Below are positions 43,554 through 53,506 of a stretch of DNA of 64,000 bases, in pieces. The position numbers and the translations under genes are program-made. The stretch is from Kutzneria sp. CA-103260 (lineage in GTDB: Bacteria; Actinomycetota; Actinomycetes; Mycobacteriales; Pseudonocardiaceae): contig NZ_CP073318.1 in assembly GCF_018263855.1 (NCBI RefSeq), forward strand, positions 434,001-498,000, in the 5' to 3' direction. The stretch's first letter is position 1. Every line of letters starts with the position of its first letter. A model generated the notes under the pieces. That model worked only from the letters and a program-made list of their open reading frames with translations, did no database searches and was not told the origin of the DNA.

Positions 43554-44426
43554 CTGCCACAGGCGGGCCGCGTGGTCCGGGTCGAGCGCGTGGGCGGCGA
43601 CGCCCCGGCGGATGCCGGGCTGGTGCGGGCCGGCCTCGGCGCAGTCCTCGAAGTACTTGCCCGTCACGCCTTCCACCAGTGGCGAGGCGGCCAGCAGGAC
43701 CGATGTCGCCGCACCCTGCTCGATCGTCTTCCACGACACGTCCGTGCTCTTCGCGTCGAAGGAGGTGGGGCTGTTGCCGATGTCCCCGATGTGCCGCCCC
43801 AGGTTCGTGCTGGTGATCCGGCCCGGGTTGAGGGCGTTCACCGCGATGCCCGGCCAGCGCTTGGCGGCTTCGACCGCGAACAGGACGTTCGCCGTCTTCG
43901 ACTGGGAGTAGGCCTGCCACGGGTCGTACGGGTGGTGTTCGAAGTTCGGGTCGTCCCAGAGCACGTCGCCGTTGATGTGGCCGACCGAGCTCACCGCCAC
44001 CACCCGCGCGCCCTCGGCGAGGCGGTCGCGTAGGCCCGTGGCCAGGGCGAAGTGTCCGAGGTGGTTGGTGGCGAACTGGAGCTCCCAGCCCTCCTTCGTG
44101 CGCCCCAATGGGGTGGCCATCACGCCCGCGTTGAGGACGAGGATGTGCAGCGGGCCTTGCCAGGCTTGAACGAAGGCTCGGACCGAGGCCTGGTCGGCGA
44201 GGTCCAGCGAGGCGGCGGTGGCCCCGATCTCCTCGGCGACCTTCGTGCCGGCGGCGAGGTCGCGGACCCCGATCGTCACCTCGGCACCGGCCTGCGCCAG
44301 CACCCGAGCCGTCTCGCGGCCGATGCCCGACGCGCCGCCGGTCACGACGGCCCGCTGGCCGGTCAGATCGGCCCCGGCCAGCACCTCCTCGGCCGTGCTG
44401 AGCGCCCCGAACGGTGTGGTGATCAC
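43527..44426 (-). CDS. Short-chain dehydrogenase, retinol dehydrogenase-like
   Basis: The 299-residue SDR has TGGASGIGR near 29-37, NAGVMATP near 99-106 and the catalytic YSQSK (about 175-179). It belongs to the retinol dehydrogenase/WW-domain oxidoreductase-like group. The GTG at 44426 has AGGGGGAG 4 nt upstream. An imperfect dyad at 44437-44490 precedes it. Confidence 0.9.
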   Translation of the reverse strand: MITTPFGALSTAEEVLAGADLTGQRAVVTGGASGIGRETARVLAQAGAEVTIGVRDLAAGTKVAEEIGATAASLDLADQASVRAFVQAWQGPLHILVLNAGVMATPLGRTKEGWELQFATNHLGHFALATGLRDRLAEGARVVAVSSVGHINGDVLWDDPNFEHHPYDPWQAYSQSKTANVLFAVEAAKRWPGIAVNALNPGRITSTNLGRHIGDIGNSPTSFDAKSTDVSWKTIEQGAATSVLLAASPLVEGVTGKYFEDCAEAGPHQPGIRRGVAAHALDPDHAARLWQLSLDLLHH

Positions 44427-44436
44427 AGCTCCCCCT

Positions 44437-44490
44437 AAGCGGAGTCAGTTCCGGTTACCCTCGCGAAGGTAACCGGAACTGGTTCCGCTT
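44437..44490. promoter_or_regulatory. Inverted repeat between the small unknown gene and the SDR gene
   Basis: The 25-nt arms 44437-44461 and 44466-44490 pair at 22 positions, with a perfect core CAGTTCCGGTTACC. It may end transcription of the mutAB-meaB operon (stop at 44505) or act as an operator for the SDR gene, 11 nt away. Confidence 0.55.
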
Positions 44491-44504
44491 GCAAGGCTGG
44501 TGCG

Positions 44505-44975
44505 TCACACGTCGATGTACACGCGCCCTATGCCGTCGGTGACCGCCTCTTCCACCAGCGCGTCCGGCCCCAGCACCTCGGCCGCGAACCTCGCCAGATC
44601 GCTTCGCGCCGGCCCGAGTCGCAGTCGCGGCGACAGCTCGCGCCAGCGGTGCGTGTACCAGATCGCCGGCGTGACCAGGCCGTCCTCGTCCAGCCGCTCG
44701 CCGTCCAGGAGCACCAGCAGACACCGGAAGTCCGGGCCGAGATCGGCCAGACCCGTGCGCAGCCGGCCCAGCTGCCACGCCCCGGCCGTGATCAACTGCG
44801 CCGCCCGCTCACGGTTCGCCAGCCGGCCGAGGAACAGGACCTGGCCCAGCCGCGAGTACAGCGGCACCTCGTCCACCGACTCGATCGGCCGCCGGAACCC
44901 GGCGACGTCGTCCAGCCCCTCGTCGGCGACCAGCCGGTCGAAGTCCGCCCGAAACCGTGGATCCGGCTCGATCAC
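44505..44975 (-). CDS. Unknown protein translationally coupled to meaB
   Basis: The 156-residue protein begins [16 protein letters not shown], and its GTG overlaps the meaB stop by 4 nt (GTGA). It contains [20 protein letters not shown] and ends GRVYIDV, and is rich in acidic residues and Leu. No family is recognised and no membrane segment or signal is present. Its fixed position at the end of the mutase operon suggests an accessory role in methylmalonyl-CoA mutase function, but this is only inference. Confidence 0.7.
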   Translation of the reverse strand: MIEPDPRFRADFDRLVADEGLDDVAGFRRPIESVDEVPLYSRLGQVLFLGRLANRERAAQLITAGAWQLGRLRTGLADLGPDFRCLLVLLDGERLDEDGLVTPAIWYTHRWRELSPRLRLGPARSDLARFAAEVLGPDALVEEAVTDGIGRVYIDV

Positions 44976-45958
44976 CGCGACTCGCGGAACGCCTGGAGGA
45001 TCTGCTCGGCCGCCAGCGTCGCGGTCAGCTGCCCGTCCCGCACCCGTCGCTCCAGCTCGGGCACCAGCGTCCGGACGGCCGGATCTCCGTGCAGCGAAGC
45101 CAAAAGCTGGTCGTGGACCATGGACCACGTCCAGTCGACCTGCTGCTGCCTGCGACGACTGGCCAGCTCACCGGACGCGTCCAGCCCGGCCCGGTGCGCA
45201 CGCACGGTCTCCCACACGACATCGAGCCCGTCGCCGGTGAGACCGCTGCACGTCAACACCTTCGGCGCGCCGGCGGGCCCGCGAAGCAGACGCATGGCCC
45301 CGGTGAGTTCCCGGGCGGCCTTGCGCGCGTCCTGCTCGTGCGGGCCGTCGGCCTTGTTGACGGCGACCACGTCGGCCAGTTCCAGGACGCCCTTCTTGAT
45401 GCCCTGCAACTGGTCCCCGGTGCGGGCCAATGCCAGCAGCAGGAAGCAGTCGACCATGTTGGCCACGGCGATCTCGGACTGGCCGACGCCGACGGTCTCC
45501 ACCAGCACGACGTCGTAGCCGGCCGCCTCGACCAGCACGATGGACTCCCGGGTCGCCCGGGCCACGCCGCCGAGGGTGCCGGAGGTGGGGGACGGCCGCA
45601 CGAAGGCCCGGTCGTCCACCGACAGCCGGGCCATCCGGGTCTTGTCGCCGAGGATGCTGCCGCCGGTCCTGCTCGACGACGGGTCCACGGCCAGCACGGC
45701 GACCCGGTGCCCGGCCTCGGTCAGCTGGGTGCCGAGGCCCTCGATGAACGTGGACTTGCCGGCGCCGGGCACCCCGGTGATGCCGACCCGGTGCGCCCCT
45801 CCGGCGTGCGGCAGCAGCTCCACCAGCAGCTGCTGGGCCAGCTCCCGGTGCGCGGGCTTGGTCGACTCCACCAGGGTGATGGCCCGGGCCAGCGTCGTCC
45901 GCGAGCCGTCGAGCACGCCCTTGGCGTACTCCTTGACGTCGATGGGCTTACGAGCCAT
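44972..45958 (-). CDS. meaB: Methylmalonyl-CoA mutase-associated GTPase MeaB
   Basis: The 328-residue G3E GTPase has the P-loop GVPGAGKST at 62-70, [19 protein letters not shown] near 91-109, the switch [10 protein letters not shown] and the base-recognition NKAD. MeaB guards MutB, gating adenosylcobalamin loading and rescuing inactivated enzyme. It overlaps the mutB stop by 11 nt. Confidence 0.97.
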   Translation of the reverse strand: MARKPIDVKEYAKGVLDGSRTTLARAITLVESTKPAHRELAQQLLVELLPHAGGAHRVGITGVPGAGKSTFIEGLGTQLTEAGHRVAVLAVDPSSSRTGGSILGDKTRMARLSVDDRAFVRPSPTSGTLGGVARATRESIVLVEAAGYDVVLVETVGVGQSEIAVANMVDCFLLLALARTGDQLQGIKKGVLELADVVAVNKADGPHEQDARKAARELTGAMRLLRGPAGAPKVLTCSGLTGDGLDVVWETVRAHRAGLDASGELASRRRQQQVDWTWSMVHDQLLASLHGDPAVRTLVPELERRVRDGQLTATLAAEQILQAFRESR

Positions 45959-48134
45959 CGGCAGCGTGGTCCAACTGCTCGGCGAGCCGGTCCAGCAGGC
46001 CCATGGCGGCCTCGGCGATCACCGTGCCCGGCGGGAAGATCGCGACCGCGCCGGCCTCGTACAGGGCGGCGAAGTCGGCCGGCGGGATGACGCCGCCGAC
46101 CACGATCATGATGTCCTCCCGGTCCAGCGCGTCCAGCTCCTGCCGCAGCGCCGGCACCAGGGTCAGATGCCCCGCCGCCAGCGACGACACGCCGACGATG
46201 TGCACGTCGGCCTCGACGGCCTGCCGCGCCACCTCCGCCGGCGTCTGGAACAGCGGGCCCACGTCCACGTCGAAGCCGAGGTCGGCGAACGCGGTGGCGA
46301 TCACCTTCTGGCCGCGGTCGTGCCCGTCCTGGCCCATCTTGGCCACCAGGATCCGCGGCCGCCGGCCCTCCTCGCCCTCGAACTCGGCGACCCGCGCCAG
46401 CACCTCGGACACGTTGCCGCCGGTCCCGGCCTCGTCGCGGTACACGCCGGAGATGGTACGGATCTGCCCGGCGTGCCGCCCGTACACCTTCTCCAGCGCG
46501 TCGGAGATCTCGCCCACGGTGGCCTTGGCCCGGGCCGCGTTCACGGCCAGCTCCAACAGGTTCCCCTCGCCGCCGGCGGCCCGGGTCAGCGCGGCCAGCG
46601 CGTCCTGAGTGGACTGTTCGTCCCGCTCCTCGCGCAGCCGCCGCAGCTTCTCGATCTGCTGGGCCCGCACGCCGTGGTTGTCGACCTTGAGGACCTCGAT
46701 CTGCTCCTCGGCGTCCAACCGGTACTTGTTCACGCCGATCACCGGCTGCCGGCCGGAGTCGATGCGGGCCTGGGTGCGGGCCGCCGCCTCCTCCACGCGC
46801 AGCTTGGGAATGCCGGCGTCGATGGCCTTGGCCATGCCGCCGGCCTGCTCGACCTCGGTGATGTGGGCCCAGGCCTGCCGGGCCAGGTCGTAGGTCAGCC
46901 GCTCCACGTACGCGCTGCCGCCCCACGGGTCGATCACCCGCGTGGTGCCCGATTCCTGTTGCAGCACAAGCTGGGTGTTGCGCGCGATGCGGGCCGAGAA
47001 GTCGGTCGGCAGGGCCAGCGCCTCGTCCAGGGCGTTGGTGTGCAAGGACTGCGTGTGCCCCTGGGTGGCGGCCATGGCCTCGACGCAGGTGCGCGCGACG
47101 TTGTTGTAGACGTCCTGAGCGGTCAGCGACCAACCCGAGGTCTGCGAGTGCGTGCGCAGCGACAGGGACTTGGCGTTGCGGGGATCGAACGTCTTCACCA
47201 GCTTCGCCCACAGCAGCCGCGCGGCCCGCAGCTTCGCCACCTCCATGAAGAAGTTCATGCCGATGGCCCAGAAGAACGACAGCCGCGGCGCGAACTTGTC
47301 CACGTCCAGCCCCGCGCCGACGCCGGCCCGCAGGTACTCCACGCCGTCGGCCAGGGTGTAGGCCAGCTCCAGGTCGGCGGTCGCGCCGGCTTCCTGGATG
47401 TGGTAGCCGGAGATGGAGATCGAGTTGTACTTGGGCATCCGCTGGGAGGTGAACGCGAAGATGTCCGAGATGATCCGCATCGACGGCTGCGGCGGGTAGA
47501 TGTAGGTGTTGCGGACCATGAACTCCTTGAGGATGTCGTTCTGGATGGTCCCGGCCAGCTGGTCGGGCGCCACCCCCTGTTCCTCGGCGGCCACGATGTA
47601 CAGCGCCAGCACCGGGAGCACCGCGCCGTTCATGGTCATCGACACGCTCATCCGGTCCAGCGGGATGCCGTCGAACAGCTGGCGCATGTCGTAGATGGAG
47701 TCGATGGCCACGCCGGCCATGCCCACGTCGCCGGCCACCCGGGGGTGGTCGCTGTCGTAGCCGCGGTGGGTGGCCAGGTCGAACGCCACCGACAGGCCCT
47801 TCTGGCCGGCGGCCAGGTTGCGCCGGTAGAAGGCGTTGGACTCCTCGGCGGTGGAGAAGCCGGCGTACTGCCGGATGGTCCACGGCTGGTTCACGTACAT
47901 CGTCGGGTACGGCCCGCGCAGGTACGGCGCGACACCCGGGTAGGTGCCCAGGAAGTCCAGGCCGGCCAGGTCCTCGGCGGTGTACAGCGGCTTGACGCCG
48001 ATGCCCTCGGGGGACTCCCACACCAGCGCGTCGGTGTCCTTGCCGGTGGCCTCGTGCAGCGCCTTGCGCCAGTCGTCGGCGCCGCCCGCGACCTCCGGAT
48101 CGCCGAGCGGCACGTCGGCGAAGTTCGGGATCAT
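45948..48134 (-). CDS. mutB: Methylmalonyl-CoA mutase large (alpha) subunit
   Basis: The 728-residue protein interconverts methylmalonyl-CoA and succinyl-CoA. Its catalytic barrel includes [11 protein letters not shown], and the C-terminal B12 domain has [11 protein letters not shown] with the cobalt-ligating His near 605. The ATG at 48134 overlaps the mutA stop (ATGA) and gives the usual length; a longer open frame upstream is rejected. Confidence 0.98.
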   Translation of the reverse strand: MIPNFADVPLGDPEVAGGADDWRKALHEATGKDTDALVWESPEGIGVKPLYTAEDLAGLDFLGTYPGVAPYLRGPYPTMYVNQPWTIRQYAGFSTAEESNAFYRRNLAAGQKGLSVAFDLATHRGYDSDHPRVAGDVGMAGVAIDSIYDMRQLFDGIPLDRMSVSMTMNGAVLPVLALYIVAAEEQGVAPDQLAGTIQNDILKEFMVRNTYIYPPQPSMRIISDIFAFTSQRMPKYNSISISGYHIQEAGATADLELAYTLADGVEYLRAGVGAGLDVDKFAPRLSFFWAIGMNFFMEVAKLRAARLLWAKLVKTFDPRNAKSLSLRTHSQTSGWSLTAQDVYNNVARTCVEAMAATQGHTQSLHTNALDEALALPTDFSARIARNTQLVLQQESGTTRVIDPWGGSAYVERLTYDLARQAWAHITEVEQAGGMAKAIDAGIPKLRVEEAAARTQARIDSGRQPVIGVNKYRLDAEEQIEVLKVDNHGVRAQQIEKLRRLREERDEQSTQDALAALTRAAGGEGNLLELAVNAARAKATVGEISDALEKVYGRHAGQIRTISGVYRDEAGTGGNVSEVLARVAEFEGEEGRRPRILVAKMGQDGHDRGQKVIATAFADLGFDVDVGPLFQTPAEVARQAVEADVHIVGVSSLAAGHLTLVPALRQELDALDREDIMIVVGGVIPPADFAALYEAGAVAIFPPGTVIAEAAMGLLDRLAEQLDHAADGS

Positions 48135-49954
48135 TTCGTCCCCTCCAGCTGACCATAGGTCGTGTGCAGCACGGAAAGCGCGTCGCAGCCGACGAAGATG
48201 AACGCGTCCGCGCCGGTGTCGGCCCACTTCTTGGGGCTGCCGGCCAGGAACACGTGCTTCGCGCCGGCCTTCTTCAGCGCGGCGACCGCGTCGGCAGCCT
48301 GGTCCGCGTAGAGCTTGTCGGACGAGCACACGCAGGCGACACCGCCGGGGAAGTCCTCGACGGAGCCGGCCGGCGTCTCGAGGCCGCCGGCGTTGAACAG
48401 GTTGGCCGCGAACGTCGACCGTCCAGTGTGGACGGCCACCGGGCCGATCGTCGCCAGGTAGATCTGCGGCCGTGCGCCGGTTTCCGCCAGCTGGGCGTCC
48501 GAGCGGTCCCGCAGCTCCTCGAACGCCTGGGCGTAGCGGACTCGCGGCAGGCCGCCGGTGGCGACCGGCGGCAACGGCTTGCGCTGCACCGGCTTCTCGG
48601 CCAGGTTGGGGAACTCTGACACGCCGGTCAGGGCGTCCTCGCGGTGCGCGATGTTCTGCTCGCGACGCTGCCAGGTCTGCTCAAGTCGTTCCCGCACCAG
48701 GGGAAACGCCTCGACGGCGCCGCCGGCCCGCTCGATCTCCTGGAACCAGGCCCAGCCGGCGCGGGCCAGGTCGTCGGTCAGCCGCTCCACGTACCAGGAG
48801 CCGCCGGCCGGGTCGATCACCTGCCCCAGGTGCGACTCCTCCAGCAGCAGCGCCTGCGTGTTGCGGGCGATGCGCCGGGAGAACTGGTCCGGCAGGCCGA
48901 TCGCGGCGTCGAACGTCTGCACGGTCACGGCGTCCGCGCCGCCGGTGCCGGCGGCGAAGCAGGCCAGGGTGGTGCGCAGCATGTTCACCCACGGGTCCCG
49001 CTGCGTCAGCATCGCCGACGACGTCACGGCGTGCTGCCGCTGGGCCACGGGCGCGCCGCTGACCTGGGTGACCCGGGTCCACAGCCGGCGCGCGGCGCGC
49101 AGCTTGGCGATGGTCATGAACTGGTCGGCCGTTGCCGCGTAACGGAATTCCAGCAGATGGGCCGCTGTGGTGACGTCGAGGCCGGCGGCGGTCAGGGCTC
49201 GCAGGTAGGTCACGCCGGCGGCGATGGAGCAGCCCAGTTCCTCGGCGTCGCTGCCACCGGCGTCGTGATAGGGCAGCGCGTCCACGACGATCGCCTGCAG
49301 CTTGGGATGGGTCCGCGAGGTCCGCACCGCCAGCTCGACGGCCGCGTCCAGGTCGGGGGCCGCGCCGGTGCGGGCGTGCACGCCGAGCGGGTCGATGCCG
49401 AGATTGCCGATCGCGGCGCTGGGCTGCACGTCCAGCACCTCGAAGTAGGCCTCGGCGGCGGCCGCGAACTCCGGGCCCGCGTCCAGCACGACACCGGCCA
49501 GGTCCAGGTACACGCCGTTGAGGGCGTCGCCGAGCTGGTCTATGGGCACCGCGCCGTCGCCGAGCACCAGCCACGTCGAGCTGGCGCCGCACTCCAGGTC
49601 AGCCAGCACCTCGCGGTTGGTCAGGGCCGGATCCGGGTCGGCGTGCCGCTGCCGGACGTCCCAGCCGCCGGCCGCCGAGCCCTGCGGGCTGCCGCCGCGC
49701 ACGTACGGGGCGATGCCGGGGAAACCGGCGGCCGGGGCGTCGTCGTCGGCGGTGTAGAGCGGGCTGATGGTGATTCCGTCGTAGGTGGCGGTGGCGAGCA
49801 GGTCCTCCGGGGAGTCGTGGTGCTCGTCCTCGCCGAGCACCCCCGACTTGCGCAGCACTGCCTCCACCGACCGGCGCCACTGCGCGCGGTCCACCTGCGG
49901 GAACTCGCCGGCCAGCGGCAGTTCCGCCGGTCCGGTTTTGGACGGCGTCGTCAT
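48131..49954 (-). CDS. mutA: Methylmalonyl-CoA mutase small (beta) subunit
   Basis: The 607-residue partner of MutB keeps the barrel and B12-like folds but lacks the DxHxxG cobalt motif, as expected for the non-catalytic subunit. It is the first gene of mutA-mutB-meaB-unknown. The 163-bp gap upstream holds a palindromic repeat that ends the sugar operon. No cobalamin riboswitch motif is visible. Confidence 0.96.
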   Translation of the reverse strand: MTTPSKTGPAELPLAGEFPQVDRAQWRRSVEAVLRKSGVLGEDEHHDSPEDLLATATYDGITISPLYTADDDAPAAGFPGIAPYVRGGSPQGSAAGGWDVRQRHADPDPALTNREVLADLECGASSTWLVLGDGAVPIDQLGDALNGVYLDLAGVVLDAGPEFAAAAEAYFEVLDVQPSAAIGNLGIDPLGVHARTGAAPDLDAAVELAVRTSRTHPKLQAIVVDALPYHDAGGSDAEELGCSIAAGVTYLRALTAAGLDVTTAAHLLEFRYAATADQFMTIAKLRAARRLWTRVTQVSGAPVAQRQHAVTSSAMLTQRDPWVNMLRTTLACFAAGTGGADAVTVQTFDAAIGLPDQFSRRIARNTQALLLEESHLGQVIDPAGGSWYVERLTDDLARAGWAWFQEIERAGGAVEAFPLVRERLEQTWQRREQNIAHREDALTGVSEFPNLAEKPVQRKPLPPVATGGLPRVRYAQAFEELRDRSDAQLAETGARPQIYLATIGPVAVHTGRSTFAANLFNAGGLETPAGSVEDFPGGVACVCSSDKLYADQAADAVAALKKAGAKHVFLAGSPKKWADTGADAFIFVGCDALSVLHTTYGQLEGTK

Positions 49955-50036
49955 GCGAACCGATGGTAGGGGAACCCGCTAAACCGAAGCTTGTGAACTA
50001 AGTCGCTCTAGTGATTCAACTGGTTCGTTCAAGAAC

Positions 50037-50114
50037 CCGCGAGTCCCGCTCTCGGGCAACTGAATGTCGAGTTCCGAAACTCGCATCATGATTGCCGGAG
50101 AGCGGGACTCGCGG
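50037..50114. repeat. Palindromic repeat, copy 2 of the dispersed family; likely terminator
   Basis: The arms 50037-50059 and 50092-50114 pair with one mismatch in 23 and share the CCGCGAGTCCCGCTCTC core with the copies at 2857 and 56063. The 32-nt loop holds a small hairpin CGAGTT-CCGA-AACTCG. It starts 4 nt after the GH13 gene stop. Confidence 0.85.
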
Positions 50115-50117
50115 TGT

Positions 50118-51704
50118 TCAGTGGGACAACCAGATGGCGGTGTCGGCGGGGAGGCGGCCGTCCGCGAGGGGACCGCTGGCCAGCAGGATCTCGGTGTGCT
50201 CGGGCAGGTCGACGGTGGCCCCGGACAGGTTGACCACGCAGGTGAAGTGGTCGTCCCGGGCGAACGCCAGCACCCCGTCCGAGGACGGCAGCCAGGTCAG
50301 CGTCCCGTCGCCCAGCGACGGCAGCTCACGGCGCAGCCGTAATGCCTTCTGATAGAGCCGCAGCATCGAGTTGTCGTCGGCGCCCTCGGCGGCCACCGTG
50401 TACTGGGCCCAGTCGCCCGGCTGCGGCAGCCAGGTGTCGCCGCCGCCGAAATCGTACGGCGCCGACTCTCCGCCCCACGGCAGCGGCACGCGGCAGCCGT
50501 CCCGGCCCGGGTCGGCGCCGTTGGTGCGGCTGAACACCGGGTCCTGACGGGCTTCGTCCGGCAGGTCCTCCACCTCGGGCAGCCCCAGCTCCTCGCCCTG
50601 GTAGACGTACACGCCGCCGGGCAGCGACAGGCTCAGCAGCGCCGCCGCCCGGGCCCGTCTGGTGCCCAGCTCCAGGTCGGTCGGCGCGCCCTGCTGCCGG
50701 TCGGCGAAGCTGAACGAGGTGTCGGCCCGGCCGTACCGGGTGACGTGCCGGGTGGTGTCGTGGTTGGACAGCACCCACGTCGCCGGCGCGCCGACCAGGG
50801 CGTGCGCCTCCAGGGTCGAGTCGATCACGGCGCGCAGCTTGTCGGCCTCCAGCGGGCAGGACAGGAAGTCGAAGTTGAACGCCGAGTGCAGCTCGTCGGG
50901 CCGCAGGTAGCGGGCGAACCGCTCCTGGTCGGGCAGCCACATCTCGCCGACGAACACCCGTGGGTCGGGGTAGGAGTCGGCGATGCGCCGCCATTCCCGG
51001 TAGATCTCGTGCACCCCGTCCATGTCCGAGAACGGCAGTTGTCCCTCAGTGCGCCCGTGCACGTCCGGCAGCGCGCCGTCCTTGACCAGGCCGTCGGCCA
51101 CGTCGATGCGGAAACCGTCCACCCCGCGGTCGAACCAGAACCGCAGCACCTCGCGGAACTCCTGGCGCACGACCGGGTTCTCCCAGTTCAGGTCGGGCTG
51201 CTCCGGGGCGTACAGGTGCAGGTACCACTCGCCGTCGGGCACCCGGCTCCAGGCCGAGCCGCCGAACCGGGACTGCCAGTCGTTGGGCGGCTCGGGGCTG
51301 GCCGGGCGGAACCAGAACAGCTCCCGCTGCGGCGAGCCCGGACCGGCCGCCACCGCCTCCTTGAACCACCGGTGCTGGTCGGAGCAGTGGTTGGGCACGA
51401 TGTCGATGATCACCTTCAGGCCCAGGCTGTGGGCCTCCTCGATGAACTTCTCGGCCTCGGCCAGCGTGCCGAACGACGGCTCGATGTCCCGGTAGTCCGA
51501 CACGTCGTAGCCGGAGTCGGCGTTCGGCGACGGGTACCACGGGCACAGCCAGATCGCGTCGACCCCCAGGCCGGCGATGTGCGGCAGGTGCTGGCGCAGC
51601 CCGGTCAGGTCGCCGGTGCCGTCGCCGTTGCCGTCGGCGAAGCTGCGCACGTACACCTGGTAGATGGACGCACCACGCCACCACGCCGATCCACTTTCGG
51701 TCAC
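50118..51704 (-). CDS. Alpha-glucosidase, GH13 (oligo-1,6-glucosidase type)
   Basis: The 528-residue cytoplasmic enzyme has IWLCPWYPSPNADSGYDV near 51-68, the nucleophile D201 in GFRIDVADG, the acid/base E254 in VFVGEMW and D316 in SNHD. It would hydrolyse imported alpha-glucosides such as maltose, isomaltose or trehalose-like sugars. It is the last gene of the ABC operon. The GTG start follows GAGGAG within the end of the preceding permease gene. Confidence 0.95.
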   Translation of the reverse strand: MTESGSAWWRGASIYQVYVRSFADGNGDGTGDLTGLRQHLPHIAGLGVDAIWLCPWYPSPNADSGYDVSDYRDIEPSFGTLAEAEKFIEEAHSLGLKVIIDIVPNHCSDQHRWFKEAVAAGPGSPQRELFWFRPASPEPPNDWQSRFGGSAWSRVPDGEWYLHLYAPEQPDLNWENPVVRQEFREVLRFWFDRGVDGFRIDVADGLVKDGALPDVHGRTEGQLPFSDMDGVHEIYREWRRIADSYPDPRVFVGEMWLPDQERFARYLRPDELHSAFNFDFLSCPLEADKLRAVIDSTLEAHALVGAPATWVLSNHDTTRHVTRYGRADTSFSFADRQQGAPTDLELGTRRARAAALLSLSLPGGVYVYQGEELGLPEVEDLPDEARQDPVFSRTNGADPGRDGCRVPLPWGGESAPYDFGGGDTWLPQPGDWAQYTVAAEGADDNSMLRLYQKALRLRRELPSLGDGTLTWLPSSDGVLAFARDDHFTCVVNLSGATVDLPEHTEILLASGPLADGRLPADTAIWLSH

Positions 51705-51713
51705 ATTGTCTCC

Positions 51714-52583
51714 TCAGCCCTTGACGCTGCCCGCGGTGAGGCCAGCAAGGATGTTCCGTTGGAAGATCAGGAAGAGCACGATCGTCGGCACGCTGGCCAG
51801 CACCAGCCCGGCCAGGATCAGGTTGATCGGGGTGTCCGGGGCGAACCGCTGCAGCGCGACCGACAGCGTCTGCGCCTGCGGGTCGGAGAACACCAGCAGC
51901 GGCCAGATGAAGTCCTTCCACGCGGTGACGACGGACAGGATGGAGACCACGCCCAGCACCGGCCGCGACAGCGGCAGCACCACCCGCACCATGGTCTTGA
52001 TCGGCCCGGCTCCGTCCAGAGTGGACGCCTCGATCAGCTCGCCCGGGATCTGGTCGAAGAACCGCTTGAGCAGATAGATGTTGAACGCGTTGGCCGCGCC
52101 CGGCAGCCAGATGGCCAGCGGGTTGTTGACCAGGTTCACGCCCAGCAGCGGCACGTCGGTGATGGTCAGGTAGGTCGGCACCAGCAGCGCGGAGGTGGGC
52201 AGCATCAGCGTGGCCAGCATCATGCCCAGCACCACGTTGCCCAGCTTGGGCTTCAGCTTCGACAGCGCGTACGCCGCCGGCACGTCCACCGCCAGCTGCA
52301 CCAGCCACGCGCCGACCACCACGATGATCGTGTTGAGGAAGAAGTGCGCGAGGCTCATGAAGTCCCAGGCCTCGCCGTAGGTGCCGAAGTTGGGGCTCTG
52401 CGGCAGGATCGTCGGTGGCACCCGGGCCAGTTCGGTCGCGGACTTCAGGGCGCCCAGCACCAGCCAGATCAGCGGGAACACGAACGCGGCCGTGAAGGCG
52501 ACGGCGACGATGGTGAAAACCGTCCAGTAGACGGCTTTCCCGCGCGGGCTGCGCAGCTGGGACGGCGACACGAGAGTGCGCAT
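51714..52583 (-). CDS. Sugar ABC transporter permease (MalG type)
   Basis: The 289-residue protein has six helices and the ABC-binding EAA loop (ELIEASTLDGAGPIKTM near 182-198). It forms the channel with the upstream permease. The ATG shares a base with that gene's stop. No ATPase gene is adjacent; a shared MsiK-type ATPase encoded elsewhere is likely. Confidence 0.95.
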   Translation of the reverse strand: MRTLVSPSQLRSPRGKAVYWTVFTIVAVAFTAAFVFPLIWLVLGALKSATELARVPPTILPQSPNFGTYGEAWDFMSLAHFFLNTIIVVVGAWLVQLAVDVPAAYALSKLKPKLGNVVLGMMLATLMLPTSALLVPTYLTITDVPLLGVNLVNNPLAIWLPGAANAFNIYLLKRFFDQIPGELIEASTLDGAGPIKTMVRVVLPLSRPVLGVVSILSVVTAWKDFIWPLLVFSDPQAQTLSVALQRFAPDTPINLILAGLVLASVPTIVLFLIFQRNILAGLTAGSVKG

Positions 52584-53506
52584 CAGTCGGCCCTCCTGGT
52601 CAGCCGGACGTAGAACAGGCCGAACACCCCGAGCACCACGAACAGCAGCAGGCTCAGCGCGCTGGCCGTGCCGAAGTCGTTGTAGAAGAAGGCGTACTTG
52701 TACAGCAGCAGCAACACGGTGACCGTGGAGTCGCCGGGCCCGCCGCCGGTCATGATGTACGGCTCGGTGAACACCTGCATGGTGGCCACGATCTGCAGCA
52801 GCAGCATCACCAGCAGCGCGAACCGGGTCTGCGGGATCGTGACGTGCCACAGCCGCCGCCACAGGCCGGCCCCGTCCAGCTCGGCCGCCTCGTACAGGTC
52901 GCCGGGAATGGTCTGCAGCGCGGCCAGGTAGATCAGCGTCGCCGAGCCCATGTTGGCCCAGGTGGACACCAGCACCAGCGACAGCATCGCCGTGGTGGGG
53001 GAGTCCAGCCAGCTCAGGGCGGGCAGCCCGACCGCGTGCAGCGCGGTGTTGAACAGGCCCGGACCGGGGTCGTAGAACCACTTCCACAGCAGCGCCACCA
53101 CCACCGGCGGCAGCATCACCGGAAGGTAGACCACCAAACGGAAGTAGGCCTTGCCGTGCCGGAGTTCGTTGAGCAGCACGGCCACCGCGAACGGCACCGC
53201 GAAGCCGAACACCAGCGCCAGCCCGGTGAACAGCAGCGTGTTCTGCCAGGCCTCCCAGAACTGCGGGTCGGCGAACAGCTTCTGGAAGTTCTCCAGGCCC
53301 ACCCAGGTCGGCGCGGTGATGAAGTTGACCTGCTGGAAGCTGAGCAGCACGCCGCGCACGATCGGGTACCAGGAGAAGCCGGCGAACACCAGCAGGGCCG
53401 CGCACAGCAGGCCGTAGGCGGTGATGTTCTCCCGCAGGCGGCGCCGGAGCCGGCCCGTCGGCCGCACCCCGAGCGCGGCCGACGGCAACCGGACGGCGGT
53501 GCTCAC
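52583..53506 (-). CDS. Sugar ABC transporter permease (MalF type)
   Basis: The 307-residue protein has six to seven helices and the EAA loop DLYEAAELDGAGLWRRLW. It lacks the large periplasmic P2 loop of enteric MalF, which is normal for actinomycete carbohydrate permeases. Its GTG overlaps the binding protein stop by 4 nt. Confidence 0.95.
   Translation of the reverse strand: MSTAVRLPSAALGVRPTGRLRRRLRENITAYGLLCAALLVFAGFSWYPIVRGVLLSFQQVNFITAPTWVGLENFQKLFADPQFWEAWQNTLLFTGLALVFGFAVPFAVAVLLNELRHGKAYFRLVVYLPVMLPPVVVALLWKWFYDPGPGLFNTALHAVGLPALSWLDSPTTAMLSLVLVSTWANMGSATLIYLAALQTIPGDLYEAAELDGAGLWRRLWHVTIPQTRFALLVMLLLQIVATMQVFTEPYIMTGGGPGDSTVTVLLLLYKYAFFYNDFGTASALSLLLFVVLGVFGLFYVRLTRRAD

Noticed and set aside
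49955..50036. Cobalamin riboswitch upstream of mutA
   Set aside because: No B12-box-like sequence; the gap mainly holds the palindromic repeat.
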